Numbered from the stretch's first letter, positions 1-8,450 are shown. The stretch is 64,000 nt of DNA from Trichodesmium sp050015995 (GCF_050015995.1 NZ_JBNHEP010000141.1:11712-75711), one strand, 5' to 3'. Numbers and translations are program-made. Notes: a model not told the origin generated them from the letters alone.

Positions 1-1
1 A

Positions 2-616
2 CATGAAGTTACTATCCAACCTTTTTATATGAGTAAATATCCTATTACTCAAGATCAATATCAAGCTATTATGGGTGAAAACCCCTCTAACTTTAAGGGA
101 GGAAAACGCCCTGTAGAAACTGTCACCTGGAAGAATGCTCAAAAGTTTTGTCAAAAGTTATCCGAGAAAACTAAGAAAACTTACGGACTACCCAGTGAGA
201 GTCAGTGGGAATACTCCTGTCGCGCGGGAACAACTACACCGTTTTATTTTGGAGACACTATTACTACTGACTTAGTTAACTATGATGGCGACTATACTTA
301 TGGCAATGCTCCTCAAGGTAAATGTCGAGGGGAGACAACTGATGTAGGAAGTTTTCCTCCTAATGCTTTTGGTTTATATGATATGCACGGGAATGTGTGG
401 GAGTGGTGTCAGGATATTGGGCATGAAAATTATGAAGGTGCCCCTAATGATGGTAGTGCTTGGGAAACTGGAGGAGATAGTAAGGTACGAGTTATCCGTG
501 GTGGGTATTGGGATGATGAACCTGAAAATTGTCGGAGTGCCTCGCGTCTTTGGGGGGATGCTGACTTCTCCAATGACAACAGGGGTTTCCGGGTGATTTA
601 TTTTCCAGATGTGTAG
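2..616 (+). CDS. FGE/sulfatase-modifying-fold (C-type-lectin-like) protein, 5'-truncated by the window edge
   Basis: The reading frame is already open at base 2 and the first residues (HEVTIQPFYMSKYPITQ) are the usual start of an FGE-sulfatase domain. The ATG at 29 is therefore internal and the gene begins upstream of the window. Family hallmarks in order are LPSESQWEYSCRAG, AFGLYDMHGNVWEWCQD and, near the end, RGGYWDDEPENCRSASR followed by GFRV. True formylglycine-generating enzymes carry a pair of active-site cysteines late in the domain. Here only one is visible near the C-terminus, so sulfatase activation is unlikely. In cyanobacteria this fold is often fused to kinases or caspase-like domains, or serves as the target of a diversity-generating retroelement, but the N-terminal partner is out of view. 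The next gene, hypB, is on the other strand. The fold is certain; the role is unknown. Confidence 0.85.
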   Translation, partial: HEVTIQPFYMSKYPITQDQYQAIMGENPSNFKGGKRPVETVTWKNAQKFCQKLSEKTKKTYGLPSESQWEYSCRAGTTTPFYFGDTITTDLVNYDGDYTYGNAPQGKCRGETTDVGSFPPNAFGLYDMHGNVWEWCQDIGHENYEGAPNDGSAWETGGDSKVRVIRGGYWDDEPENCRSASRLWGDADFSNDNRGFRVIYFPDV

Positions 617-747
617 CTTGGTACTTTTATAGCTAATATTTTTCTACTTTAAATCAAGAAGATTAACCCCAACCTAAATATATTTCTTGCAAGAGTAGGT
701 AATAGTTAATAGGGAAGAAACTTTTGGGAAAAATGTACTAAAAAAGA

Positions 748-883
748 GGCGTTGCTGAAACACGGTATGATTTGATAAATTGGGATTGTTTGAATTACTT
801 GTTAATATTAACTATTCCCAGTTAAGTGTTCCCTGTTCCCTATTACCGATAAACTTACTTTCATACCTTAATTCAGCAATGCC
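748..883. repeat. MITE-like element with GGC(G/A)TTGCTGAA inverted ends
   Basis: The left arm at 748-770 begins GGCGTTGCTGAA and the right arm at 861-883 ends TTCAGCAATGCC. The arms are imperfect inverted repeats of about 23 bp bounding 136 bp with no coding potential. The same left end recurs at 63924, suggesting a family mobilised by an insertion sequence encoded elsewhere. Confidence 0.55.
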
Positions 884-929
884 AAAAAAGATTTAGTTGG
901 GTGAATTTTAATTCATAAAGTTTTTGTTT

Positions 930-983
930 GTAGTAGGACTTTAGCCCTAAGTATAGATGTTTCATGGGCTAAAGCCCTACTAC
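930..983. repeat. Dispersed hairpin repeat (GTAGTAGGACTTTAGCCC type)
   Basis: An inverted repeat pairs GTAGTAGGACTTTAGCCC with GGGCTAAAGCCCTACTAC around a loop of about 18 nt. A half-copy occurs near 15650-15680, so this is a dispersed cyanobacterial repeat. It may also end transcription between the lectin-fold gene and hypB, which converge here. The rest of 617-1035 holds no gene that I can see. Confidence 0.55.
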
Positions 984-1035
984 GAGCTTTAATGTAGTAT
1001 GAGGATAAAATACTTTATTCTTGCAAGAGAAGAAT

Positions 1036-1875
1036 TTAACTTTTCAACCATTCATACCACTCATTTAAACCCTCGCCACTTGTGGCAGAAACCTGGAAAA
1101 TTTTAATATTAGGATTGACTTGTTTTGCATATTCAATACAGCGATTCACATCAAATTGTATATAAGGTAATAAATCAATTTTCGTCAGAATCATTACCTG
1201 ACTTTCTCGAAACATATAGGGATATTTAATCGGTTTATCTTCTCCTTCGGTAACTGATAGAATTGCCACCTTACAATTTTCTCCTAAATCAAATAAAGCG
1301 GGGCAAACTAAATTCCCCACATTTTCAATCATCAAAACTGAATTTAAAGGAGGGTTTAATTCTGTATAACCTTTTTCTACCATTGCAGCTTCTAAGTGAC
1401 AGCCTTTACCAGTATTAATTTGCACAACTTTACAACCAGTTTGGCGAATTTTTTCTGCATCATTAATAGTTTCTTGGTCGCCTTCTATGACACTAAAAGT
1501 CAATTCAGATTTTAAATCATTAATCGTCCGAGCTAATAAAGTTGTTTTGCCAGACCCAGGAGAACTAACTAAATTTAATGCCAGAATATTTCGACCTTTA
1601 AACCAACCTCGGTTTTGGGCAGCTATTAGGTCATTTTTCTGTAAAATTTTCTGTTCTAAACTAATAGTAGTTCCGTGCATTTTGGCATTAATTTCTGCCG
1701 TTTCCTGATGATTATGTTCAGGAGTATGATTATCAGAATGAGCATGAGTAATAATAGTTCCATCTGGGAGAGTATGAGTATGGGAATGATGCTTATCTAC
1801 TGTCATTTTTTCTCCTGTTTGAGAATTAGTAATAGTAATTTCATTATTACCGGAACAACCGCAAGTTACACACAT
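1036..1875 (-). CDS. hypB: Hydrogenase nickel-insertion GTPase HypB
   Basis: HypB is a cytoplasmic GTPase that works with HypA to deliver nickel to the NiFe-hydrogenase large subunit. The 279-residue protein has the N-terminal nickel site CVTCGC (Cys2, Cys5, Cys7) and a His-rich stretch at about 29-56 that may store nickel. The P-loop SSPGSGKTT lies at 104-112, the second metal site uses Cys159-His160 and Cys191, and the base-specificity motif TKID is at 231-234. The start is fixed by the N-terminal CxxCxC motif. It is the last of the hyp genes, separated from hypA by about 4.1 kb of unrelated genes. The sequence just upstream of the start is a degenerate copy of the 3' end of hypA, so its Shine-Dalgarno region (GGAGG, about 9 nt upstream of the ATG) derives from old hypA coding sequence. 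Confidence 0.96.
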   Translation of the reverse strand: MCVTCGCSGNNEITITNSQTGEKMTVDKHHSHTHTLPDGTIITHAHSDNHTPEHNHQETAEINAKMHGTTISLEQKILQKNDLIAAQNRGWFKGRNILALNLVSSPGSGKTTLLARTINDLKSELTFSVIEGDQETINDAEKIRQTGCKVVQINTGKGCHLEAAMVEKGYTELNPPLNSVLMIENVGNLVCPALFDLGENCKVAILSVTEGEDKPIKYPYMFRESQVMILTKIDLLPYIQFDVNRCIEYAKQVNPNIKIFQVSATSGEGLNEWYEWLKS

Positions 1876-1930
1876 GATTCTTCTACCTCCATTTCTTTGA
1901 TTTTTAGTTCTTGACTTTTTATTATAATTA
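1866..1930 (-). repeat. Remnant copy of the hypA 3' end upstream of hypB
   Basis: Bases 1866-1920 match 5977-6031, the last codons of hypA, with only a few mismatches; similarity fades after that. The shared part includes the string that is both the hypA stop and the hypB start (ATGTGTGTAA read on the minus strand). The ancestral hypA and hypB therefore overlapped, and the junction is now present on both sides of an insert of 4111 bp. Confidence 0.8.
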
Positions 1931-1964
1931 AATTTAAAAAATATTCAATCTCTGTTTTTAGTTA

Positions 1965-2895
1965 ATGTTGCTAATCTTTGAACTTCCTCTAGTATCAAAT
2001 CCGGTTAAACAGTTATAGATTGATTCAGTCTTTAGGATGACCGGGTCAGTCCTCAGTCCTCAGGAGGAGAGAGAATTACAAATATTTAGTAGTTATGACG
2101 ATTGAAGAATTTTTTTATGTTTAATCAAGCGGATTTGATATAAAGGTAGATCCAAATATTCAGCAATAGTTTCTCAAGTTAAACCTAAACGAATCATATT
2201 AGATACAGATTTTAAGTTAGCTTCTTCTTTACCTTCAGCTTTGCTTTCAGCAAAAGCCTCTTGATCAACTTTAGTTTTTTTCAATTCACTTAAAGTAAAC
2301 ATGAATTTAATTTCTGTTTTCAGTCAATTTTGCTAATCTTTGAACTTCCTCTAAAGGTAAATCCAAATATTCAGCAATAGTTTCTCAAGTTAAACCTAAA
2401 CGAATCATATTAGATNNNNNNNNNNNNNNNNNNNNNNNNNNNNNNNNNNNNNNNNNNNNNNNNNNNNNNNNNNNNNNNNNNNNNNNNNNNNNNNNNNNNN
2501 NNNNNNNNNNNNNNNACAAATTTTAAGTTAGGTTCTACTTTGCCTTCAGCTTTGCCTTAATCTTTACCTTCAGCAAAAGCCTCTTGATAAACCTTAGTTT
2601 TTTTCAATTCACTTAAACCTAACATTGCTTCAATCTCTTTTCTTGTTTTTTGGGGTAACTTATAAACAATAATTGTTTGAATTAAGTCGATTAAATTTTC
2701 TTGAATCTTTGGCTCAATAATTTCCTCTTTGGTTTGATAAATTAAAGATTTAGCCAAATTAATCGCTTGAGTTTCTGGCTCAATTACCAGTTTAACAACT
2801 CCAACCCCTAATGAACCACTTACAGTTTCTTCCAGTTCGTCTAAATAAATTCGTTGGGCTTGATTTGACGCTAAAATATTGCCAAAGTGTGGATA
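1965..2895 (-). pseudogene. Decayed Rpn/DUF2887-type PD-(D/E)XK nuclease-transposase gene with duplicated 3' end
   Basis: Read on the minus strand from about 2895, the frame gives NQAQRIYLDELEE, then LIQTIIVYKLPQ and EIEAMLGLSELKKTKVYQEA. This is the C-terminal half of the Rpn/DUF2887 family of PD-(D/E)XK nuclease-transposases common in cyanobacteria. The N-terminal catalytic part is missing. The frame ends early at 2557 in the G-K-A-E-G linker. Beyond it lie at least two partial copies of the family's final segment (MIRLGLT, stop, ETIAEYLDLPLEEVQRL) at about 2141-2345 and 2326-2415, each with an in-frame stop, and a third fragment at about 1965-2000. A 100-N assembly gap (2416-2515) sits between copies. 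It is non-functional and part of the insert between hypA and hypB. Confidence 0.75.
2416..2515. other. Assembly gap (100 N) in repeat array A
   Basis: There are exactly 100 N, and the sequence resumes in another copy of the same repeat. The true distance and copy number are unknown. The arrays at 8033, 19295, 26365 and 33731 contain equivalent gaps. Confidence 0.95.
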
Positions 2896-2927
2896 AATAT
2901 GTACCTACCGCCTACTTTTTGGATAAA

Positions 2928-3179
2928 CTATGAAGCTTCTGCCTCAATCCAACCTTTGACCATTTCAACGGGAATTCCAACAAGACCAAATAATACTTTT
3001 AATGCTTCGATTCCTCCTTCTTTAAAAGCGTTAATTAATCTAGCTTTCAACGTAGGATTTTGCTGAATTTATTGTTGTCAAGCACTCTGTTTTTCAATTT
3101 CTGTTGCATTTGGATAACTTTGTTCAAGTCGTTGTAAAAGCTGTTGAATTTCTGCTGCTACATCTGCTAAGTCTTGCTT
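2928..3179 (-). pseudogene. C-terminal remnant of a cyanobacterial effector/regulator-associated protein
   Basis: The minus frame reads DLADVAAEIQQLLQRLEQ, then after two in-frame stops IQQNPTLKARLINAFKEGG and a terminal VEMVKGWIEAEAS. This tail (helical segment, IQQNPTLK, then a Gly-Ile-Glu-Ala-Leu-Lys helix) is one I know from the C-termini of many cyanobacterial multi-domain proteins of unknown role. No upstream catalytic or sensor domain remains, and the two stops after the first helix show it is dead. The remainder up to 3295 holds nothing recognisable. Confidence 0.55.
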
Positions 3180-3295
3180 TATGTTCGGCAGGATAATTGT
3201 TAATTATTCCGCCTACATAGTAGGCATAAATTAGTCTACCTATTCGGTTACCTTATTACTTGAAGTCTTTGTCTGTCATTTTTTGTTAGAGCCTA

Positions 3296-4099
3296 TTAAT
3301 CCTTCCTGAATACTTTCAATATTTGGCGAGCAAGTTCCATCCCTGTATCAAAATCTAAATTTCCAAGATACTGAAAAACTTCCACATTACTTTTCAAGTA
3401 TTCTGGTAGCTTATTTCCTTGATGTATCAGAATAGTTCGTTTAGGGAAAAAAGCTAGGCAAGCTCCCAAATCAATGTATGCAAGTGAGCTAATTGATTTT
3501 TCCTGTAGATTTTGCCGTGGCAAACAAATAATTGCACTGGAACATAGGGAACGTATTTCATTAATTCTAGTATTTATTGTTTTCAGTTTGCTTAATTGGC
3601 TTCGTGCAAGAGTCGGCAAGTTATTCATCTCTGGAGCTAGTACCCCCAACATACCAAATACAGTTTTAATTTGTCTTAACACTTCTTCATCATAAAATGA
3701 GATAAATGTTTTCTTCTCTGACTTAGACTTTTCTCCAGATGAATTAATAGATGAAACTTCAGGTTGTTTTTTCTTTCCTTCAAAGTTTTCCTCAATAATA
3801 TTAATAGTTTGTAAAAAAAAATCTTTTCCTGTATCTAAATCTTCACTTAGAACTAACCTTTTTCTAACATCTAGTAACTTTTTACCCTTTTCAAACAAAC
3901 TGTATACTTGTGAATCCGGAAACTTACTTGATGCTTCGGTTGCCAATTGCTCTAGTTTATCTAATAGACTTGAGAAACTATTGGTAAGCTTTTCAGGATT
4001 AGAGCTTTTGCGGTTTTTATAAGCAAAATTATCGTAGTTGAAATTATTCAATTCTGACCTAATTTCATTAATCTTCGACTTCATTTCATTAATATTCAT
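3296..4099 (-). CDS. TIR-like / nucleotide-binding-domain protein paired with the ammonium transporter
   Basis: I chose the start at 4099 because an AAGGAG signal, which overlaps the end of amt, lies upstream. A start 51 bp earlier would overlap amt. The 267-residue product has a helical N-terminus with a charged linker (SGEKSKSEKK). Its C-terminal part resembles TIR-like or 2-deoxyribosyltransferase-like folds: KKTFISFYDEE as a first strand, SSAIICLP as a second strand, then AYIDLGACLAFFPKRTILI with GNKLPEYLKS. That layout matches the conserved ExG...R...LP pattern of predicted nucleotide-binding TIR-like domains, although the usual catalytic Glu is replaced (IDLGA). No signal peptide or membrane segment is visible. 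Only 10 nt separate it from the amt stop, so the two are surely co-transcribed. The function is not known; signalling of ammonium status is inference. Confidence 0.6.
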   Translation of the reverse strand: MNINEMKSKINEIRSELNNFNYDNFAYKNRKSSNPEKLTNSFSSLLDKLEQLATEASSKFPDSQVYSLFEKGKKLLDVRKRLVLSEDLDTGKDFFLQTINIIEENFEGKKKQPEVSSINSSGEKSKSEKKTFISFYDEEVLRQIKTVFGMLGVLAPEMNNLPTLARSQLSKLKTINTRINEIRSLCSSAIICLPRQNLQEKSISSLAYIDLGACLAFFPKRTILIHQGNKLPEYLKSNVEVFQYLGNLDFDTGMELARQILKVFRKD

Positions 4100-4109
4100 T
4101 GGTTCAAAC

Positions 4110-5513
4110 TTACTCCTTTTCCTCCAGTGACAGGTAAGCATATTCACCATGTTCCGGCCAATCTAACCCGCTTTTTTCTTCGTCTGCTTTGACTCTGATA
4201 CCAAAAATTGAGTTTATAATCTTAAAGGATAACCAAATTACAACAAAAGACCATCCAGGTATTAATAATGAGCCGACTATTTGCTTAAAAGTATTGATAT
4301 CTGTTAAGAAGCCAGTAGCTAATCCTCCCCAAATACCACAAAAGCAGTGTACAGGTATTGCACCAACAGCATCATCAATTTCTTGTTCATACAACCAGTT
4401 AATACCTATAATGACAACCAGTCCTGCAACTACTCCAATAATTAGAGATTTAATTGGACTGACGGCATCGCATGAAGCTGTAATTCCTACAAGTCCCCCT
4501 AACAGACTGTTGAGAACAGTTGAGAGGTCTAGTCTACTGTTTGTAAGCTTTCTGTAAACTATGGCAGTGCAAGCACTAGCACAGGCTGCAATGGTCGTAT
4601 TTACTACAATTTTTCCTACTTCGTCTGGGGAGCTAACTCCTGCAATACCCAAGGTACTTCCAGCATTAAAGCCGTACCACCCAATCCACAAAATAAAAGT
4701 TCCCATCGCACCAAGGGGTAAACTGTGGGGCAACAATTGTTTTGCCTCTTCTTTAGTTATTAGTTCTTGATTGAACCTTCCTCTTCGTGACTTCAAAATA
4801 TTTACAATTGCCAAGGAAGCACCCCCTCCAACACCATGAACAACCACAGAGCCAGCAAAATCATGAAAGCCCCATTGACCTAACCAACCGCCTCCCCAAA
4901 CCCAATAGCCACTGACTGGGTAAACCAAAGCTGTAATCAAGAATGTCAACAGTAAATATGCCCAGGGCTTAATTCTACCTGCAACAGCTCCAGAACAGAT
5001 TGTTGCCGCTGTAGCAGCAAAAGCAGCTTGAAAGAAGAAATCTATATAGAGGGATAAATGTTCTACGCCCTGTCTAGAGCAAGGATCGTTCAAACCTAAG
5101 TAGGATATACTGATGCCGAGAATTTTTGGTATTATATTGATAGATTGACAGTTTTCAGGACGATACATTAACGCATAGCCAAAGAAAAAGTAAACTATAA
5201 TTCCCACACAAGCATCAGTAACATTTTTAAACAGGACATTCACTGTATTTTTAGCTGCATTAAATCCTGCCTCCAACATGGCAAAACCTAGCTGCATCAT
5301 TAATACTAATATTCCTGCTACTAGCACCCAAAGGTTGTCAACTGCATTCTCTAGGGACACGTTACTAGAGGCTTTTGTGACTTGGGATATTACTTGTTCT
5401 TGGATATCTTGTGCAGATAATATAGTAGGAAATAGTACAAAAATGGTAACTGTAGCTACTAAAATGAAAATTTTATATAATTTTAACATTGCTGAGTATT
5501 TATTATCGATCAT
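4110..5513 (-). CDS. amt: Ammonium transporter (Amt/Rh family)
   Basis: This is an integral membrane channel for ammonium uptake. The 467-residue protein has an N-terminal hydrophobic signal segment (about residues 10-34, ending near LSAQ), as is usual in cyanobacterial Amt proteins, followed by about eleven membrane segments. Family marks include LVAGILVLMMQLGFAMLEAG, DFAGSVVVHGVGG with the first conserved pore histidine, and PVHCFCGIWGGLATG with the second. The cytoplasmic C-terminal region GLDWPEHGEYAY is the part that governs coupling between subunits and contact with PII. The first Met is used here; a start at residue 9 (MLKLYK) is also possible. It lies in the insert between hypA and hypB, and a TIR-like gene follows 10 nt after its stop. 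That arrangement is unusual, because Amt genes normally pair with glnK/glnB. Confidence 0.93.
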   Translation of the reverse strand: MIDNKYSAMLKLYKIFILVATVTIFVLFPTILSAQDIQEQVISQVTKASSNVSLENAVDNLWVLVAGILVLMMQLGFAMLEAGFNAAKNTVNVLFKNVTDACVGIIVYFFFGYALMYRPENCQSINIIPKILGISISYLGLNDPCSRQGVEHLSLYIDFFFQAAFAATAATICSGAVAGRIKPWAYLLLTFLITALVYPVSGYWVWGGGWLGQWGFHDFAGSVVVHGVGGGASLAIVNILKSRRGRFNQELITKEEAKQLLPHSLPLGAMGTFILWIGWYGFNAGSTLGIAGVSSPDEVGKIVVNTTIAACASACTAIVYRKLTNSRLDLSTVLNSLLGGLVGITASCDAVSPIKSLIIGVVAGLVVIIGINWLYEQEIDDAVGAIPVHCFCGIWGGLATGFLTDINTFKQIVGSLLIPGWSFVVIWLSFKIINSIFGIRVKADEEKSGLDWPEHGEYAYLSLEEKE

Positions 5514-5803
5514 ATTTTTTGTCCGATCTACATTGACTCATATTTCTATCATGTTCTAGCATCGCTTTCTGCGAATGGAAGTTAATCAGAAGATTTTAAA
5601 TAGCTAGTGAGTGCTGCTATAAGGATATCGGTTTTAGATGAGCCATAGTAAGCAACATATTCCTCTATTCCTCCAATTGAGAATAAAGTCCCAACAATTT
5701 CCTAAAAGTAATTGGTTTATTGAACATTTTACTATCGAATAACATAAACAAATATTGTCTTACATTATATAGCGTAAATTTTACTGAACAGGAAAAGTTG
5801 AAG

Positions 5804-5940
5804 TAGACATCTCCAGAAAAGAGGGAACACTTAACACTTAACTGGGAACACTTAACCCACCCCTAACCCCTCCCAGGAGGGGAGTAATTGATAATTTATG
5901 GATAATAATTGATTTTATTTTTGATTTTTGGAGATGTCTA
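5804..5940. repeat. MITE-like element with TAGACATCTCC ends
   Basis: The left end TAGACATCTCCAGAAAA (5804-5820) is an inverted copy of the right end TTTTTGGAGATGTCTA (5925-5940). The 137 bp between them have no coding potential and contain short direct repeats of GGGAACACTTAAC. It lies in the 5514-5976 spacer between amt and hypA. The rest of that spacer shows nothing else. Confidence 0.6.
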
Positions 5941-5976
5941 GTAGTTAATTTGAGGTTTGCCTCAATTTTTTTGATA

Positions 5977-6321
5977 TTACACACATAATTCTTCTACCTC
6001 CATTTCCTTAATTTTAAGTTCTTGACCTTGAATAATATCAAGTTCAACACTGTTACAAACATGACAAACGCCGAATGGTTGCTCTAGGGGAATTTCTGTT
6101 GCGCATTGACGACATTTTCCTAAACCGGGAATTTTGATAATTTCTAAAGTTGCCCCTTCTAAAACAGTACCTTTACTACAAACATCAAAACAAAATTCAA
6201 TAGCATCAGGCATAATAGCAGAAAGTTCACCTATCTCTAAGGTGACTCTTTTGACCGATTTGTCTTTAGCGTTTTCGGCAACTATAGCAACAATATTTTG
6301 AGTAATTCCTAATTCGTGCAT
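5977..6321 (-). CDS. hypA: Hydrogenase nickel metallochaperone HypA
   Basis: HypA binds nickel and hands it to the hydrogenase large subunit together with HypB. I place the start at 6321 so that the protein begins MHELGIT, because nickel binding needs the N-terminal Met-His-Glu. The longer frame from 6348 would bury it. The 114-residue product has the structural zinc site CRQC...CHVC at about 73-93, and its length fits the family. The final codons (VEELCV, stop) contain the string ATGTGTGTAA, which was once also the start of hypB. Upstream lie a Uma2 nuclease gene and hypE. The neighbouring amt insertion has removed the direct coupling to hypB. Confidence 0.95.
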   Translation of the reverse strand: MHELGITQNIVAIVAENAKDKSVKRVTLEIGELSAIMPDAIEFCFDVCSKGTVLEGATLEIIKIPGLGKCRQCATEIPLEQPFGVCHVCNSVELDIIQGQELKIKEMEVEELCV

Positions 6322-6498
6322 ATTTAAAATATTTTTCCAGTTTTTCAAGTAATTTTTCAGCTAAAATTTAGAAGATAGGGAGAGAACTTTTAGCCTAAAA
6401 AATTTAGTTTGAGACTATTTATATTGACCGATCAAAAAACTATTTTCTCTCTCCCCAAAAAATGTCAGTAGTAGGCGATCGCCTACCACATTTTTTAA

Positions 6499-7296
6499 CT
6501 ACAAAAGTTCATCAGGGTTAATACCTCTTTCTCTGAGAAGTTCTGCTAGTCGGTCAGCTCGTTGTTTTTCTTGTTCGGCTCGTTGTTTTTCTTGTTCTGC
6601 TCGTTGCTTTTCTTGTTCGGCTCGTTGTTTTTCTTGTTCTGCACGTTCATCTCCAGTTAACAAAATATTCCCCGAATCATCACACCAGCGCAACCAATCA
6701 TATTCTTTTCCTTCAAAAATACCATGCCAAATTGTTAAACCCAATCCCACTTGAGACAAATAGAAATTTCCTAGCTCTACATAACTATTACCTCGTAATT
6801 CATATACTCGTAAAATAGTTTCCCCAAGTTGTTTAAGTGGGTCAAAAACGACATAATAACCAACCGCAGCAAAAGCATAATCTTGTAATTTACTACCTAG
6901 TTCATTACCAATTTTATTAGAGACAATTTCGATAGCTATTTCTGGAGGTTTGCCAAAAGAAAATACAAAATAAGAACGATTCTGTTTTTGACTCCAATCT
7001 TCCGGTACTTTGACTCGTAAACTAAGGAGAACGTCTGGTACAAGTGGTGGTATTTTATTGCCGTAAAAAAGTCCTACATTCGCAGTTGCTAAAAATTGTA
7101 AGTCTGTTGAAAAAGAACTATATAAAGTAGTAGTTAATAGTCGTTGTTGTTTCTCAGTAATTAAATTATCCACAGGAGTATCATCCTCAGTAATAATATC
7201 ACTAATATCTGGTTCTACAAATTCAAAATCTTCTGGTTGATTTTTGAAACTTTTGGGGGATGATTCAATATTTGTTTGTATTGGTAATGTAGACAT
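6499..7296 (-). CDS. Uma2-family (DUF820) putative endonuclease with heptad-repeat tail
   Basis: The 265-residue product belongs to the PD-(D/E)XK-fold Uma2 family, abundant and of uncertain role in cyanobacteria. Family features are PPLVPDVLLSL with the metal-binding Asp, then FGKPPEIAIEIVS with the ExE pair, and LQDYAFAAVGYYVVFDP. The C-terminus has tandem copies of the heptad RAEQEKQ, a probable coiled coil, ending DRLAELLRERGINPDELL. This heptad block is encoded by a perfect-looking 21-bp DNA repeat at about 6555-6650. It sits between hypE and hypA and is not a known maturation factor. A decayed copy of its 3' end lies at 9795-9892, so the gene or its tail has been copied within this locus. 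Confidence 0.85.
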   Translation of the reverse strand: MSTLPIQTNIESSPKSFKNQPEDFEFVEPDISDIITEDDTPVDNLITEKQQRLLTTTLYSSFSTDLQFLATANVGLFYGNKIPPLVPDVLLSLRVKVPEDWSQKQNRSYFVFSFGKPPEIAIEIVSNKIGNELGSKLQDYAFAAVGYYVVFDPLKQLGETILRVYELRGNSYVELGNFYLSQVGLGLTIWHGIFEGKEYDWLRWCDDSGNILLTGDERAEQEKQRAEQEKQRAEQEKQRAEQEKQRADRLAELLRERGINPDELL

Positions 7297-7317
7297 AATT
7301 TTTTTCCTTTATTAATT

Positions 7318-7366
7318 AGGGAATAGGGAATAGGGAATAGGGAACAGGGAACAGGAAATAGGAAAT
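7318..7366. repeat. Short tandem repeat (GGGAATA / GGGAACA units)
   Basis: Consecutive units of GGGAATA and GGGAACA run just upstream of the Uma2 start. The same simple repeat occurs near 33370 and, as GGGAGTA, at 29086-29118. These are common cyanobacterial microsatellites with no clear role. Confidence 0.7.
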
Positions 7367-7437
7367 ATAGGAATAGTCCTATAAGTGTACCTCACTATCC
7401 TCAAAAGTGCTGTAAATCAATTATTAATTATTAATTA

Positions 7438-7725
7438 TTAATTGTTGAAAGACTGCCACAAAGCATCAACTTCATCTGGTGCATAAATATCCTCACTTGT
7501 TAATTCCACAAAATCTTGTAAACGACGATTTAAAAAAGTTCTAGCAACTTTAATTATTTCTGCTTCTGGATAATTAGAATGAACCCAAATATTAACTTCA
7601 AAGGAATTTATTCCATCTGAGTGTAGCAAGAATTTGACCAGATGATATTTATCAGAAAATCCAGGACGTTCTTGATACTTATTAAGTTCAATAATTTCAA
7701 TTTTAGCATCAAAAAAAATTGTCAT
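7438..7725 (-). CDS. Conserved hypothetical protein, 95 aa
   Basis: I do not recognise this protein. It begins MTIFFDAKIEIIELNKYQE and ends PDEVDALWQSFNN. It is predicted soluble and alpha/beta, without a signal peptide, membrane span or cysteine motif. The pattern of alternating hydrophobic residues (HLVKFLLHSDGINSFEVNIW) suggests a small beta sheet followed by helices. It lies between hypE and a Uma2 gene on the same strand. Codon use resembles its neighbours and the frame is clean, so it is probably a real gene. It may belong to the inserted material rather than to hydrogenase maturation. Confidence 0.55.
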   Translation of the reverse strand: MTIFFDAKIEIIELNKYQERPGFSDKYHLVKFLLHSDGINSFEVNIWVHSNYPEAEIIKVARTFLNRRLQDFVELTSEDIYAPDEVDALWQSFNN

Positions 7726-7800
7726 GTTCTTTAAATATTCAGGTTTTAAACTTAAAAATTTGATATTAATATTATCTCCGGTTGAATACTTATACTTTTT

Positions 7801-8450
7801 TGAAGTCAGGAAGGCAGAAGGCAGAAGAAAAAAAGCTTCAAAGGGAAAATATTTTTTGAGCGAGTGTCAAAGTTTTGAGCCGATAAAATTTGACTTTTAA
7901 CTTCTAGAAGTGGGATGATTGGGAGACCAAACCCCTACAAAATTTTCATCATCCCTACATTCGTGAAAAAAATCTTTGGGAAAATATTTTTTGAGCGAGT
8001 GTCAAAGTTTTGAGCCGATAAAATTTGACTTTNNNNNNNNNNNNNNNNNNNNNNNNNNNNNNNNNNNNNNNNNNNNNNNNNNNNNNNNNNNNNNNNNNNN
8101 NNNNNNNNNNNNNNNNNNNNNNNNNNNNNNNNTAACTTCTAGAAGTGGGAGGGTTGGGATAACAAACCCCTACAAAATTTCCATCATCTGTACATCTGTG
8201 AAAAAATCCTTGTCTTGCTCCTCTCTAACAAATTCTTGGTAGAAAGAAGGTACTTATGCTGAAGTCAAAAAAAGGTTCAAAGCAAAAATATTTTGTGAGC
8301 AACTGTCAAAATTTTTAGCCCATAAAATCTTAGTTTTAAATTCTATAAGTGGGAGGGTTTGGAGACATTACCCCTACAAAATTTCCATCATCCGTGCATC
8401 CGTGCCCAAATCCGTGTCTTGCTCTTGTCTTGCTCTTGTCTTGTTCCTCC
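7801..8450. repeat. Tandem repeat array B at the hypE 3' end, with assembly gap 8033-8132
   Basis: At least three degenerate copies of a unit of roughly 200 bp follow one another. Shared blocks are TTTTTTGAGCGAGTGTCAAA, GAAGTGGGA and CCCCTACAAAATTT. The copy at 8133-8260 ends with CTAACAAATTCTTGG, an exact copy of the last codons and stop of hypE (PRIC, stop). The repeat therefore arose by duplicating the 3' tip of hypE with its downstream sequence. A 100-N gap interrupts the second copy. No gene is present. Confidence 0.8.

Noticed and set aside
2..616. Formylglycine-generating enzyme
   Set aside because: The expected pair of late active-site cysteines is not visible and no sulfatase gene is near; only the fold is called.
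5977..6348. Longer HypA starting at 6348
   Set aside because: It would place nine residues before the nickel-binding Met-His-Glu, which must be N-terminal.
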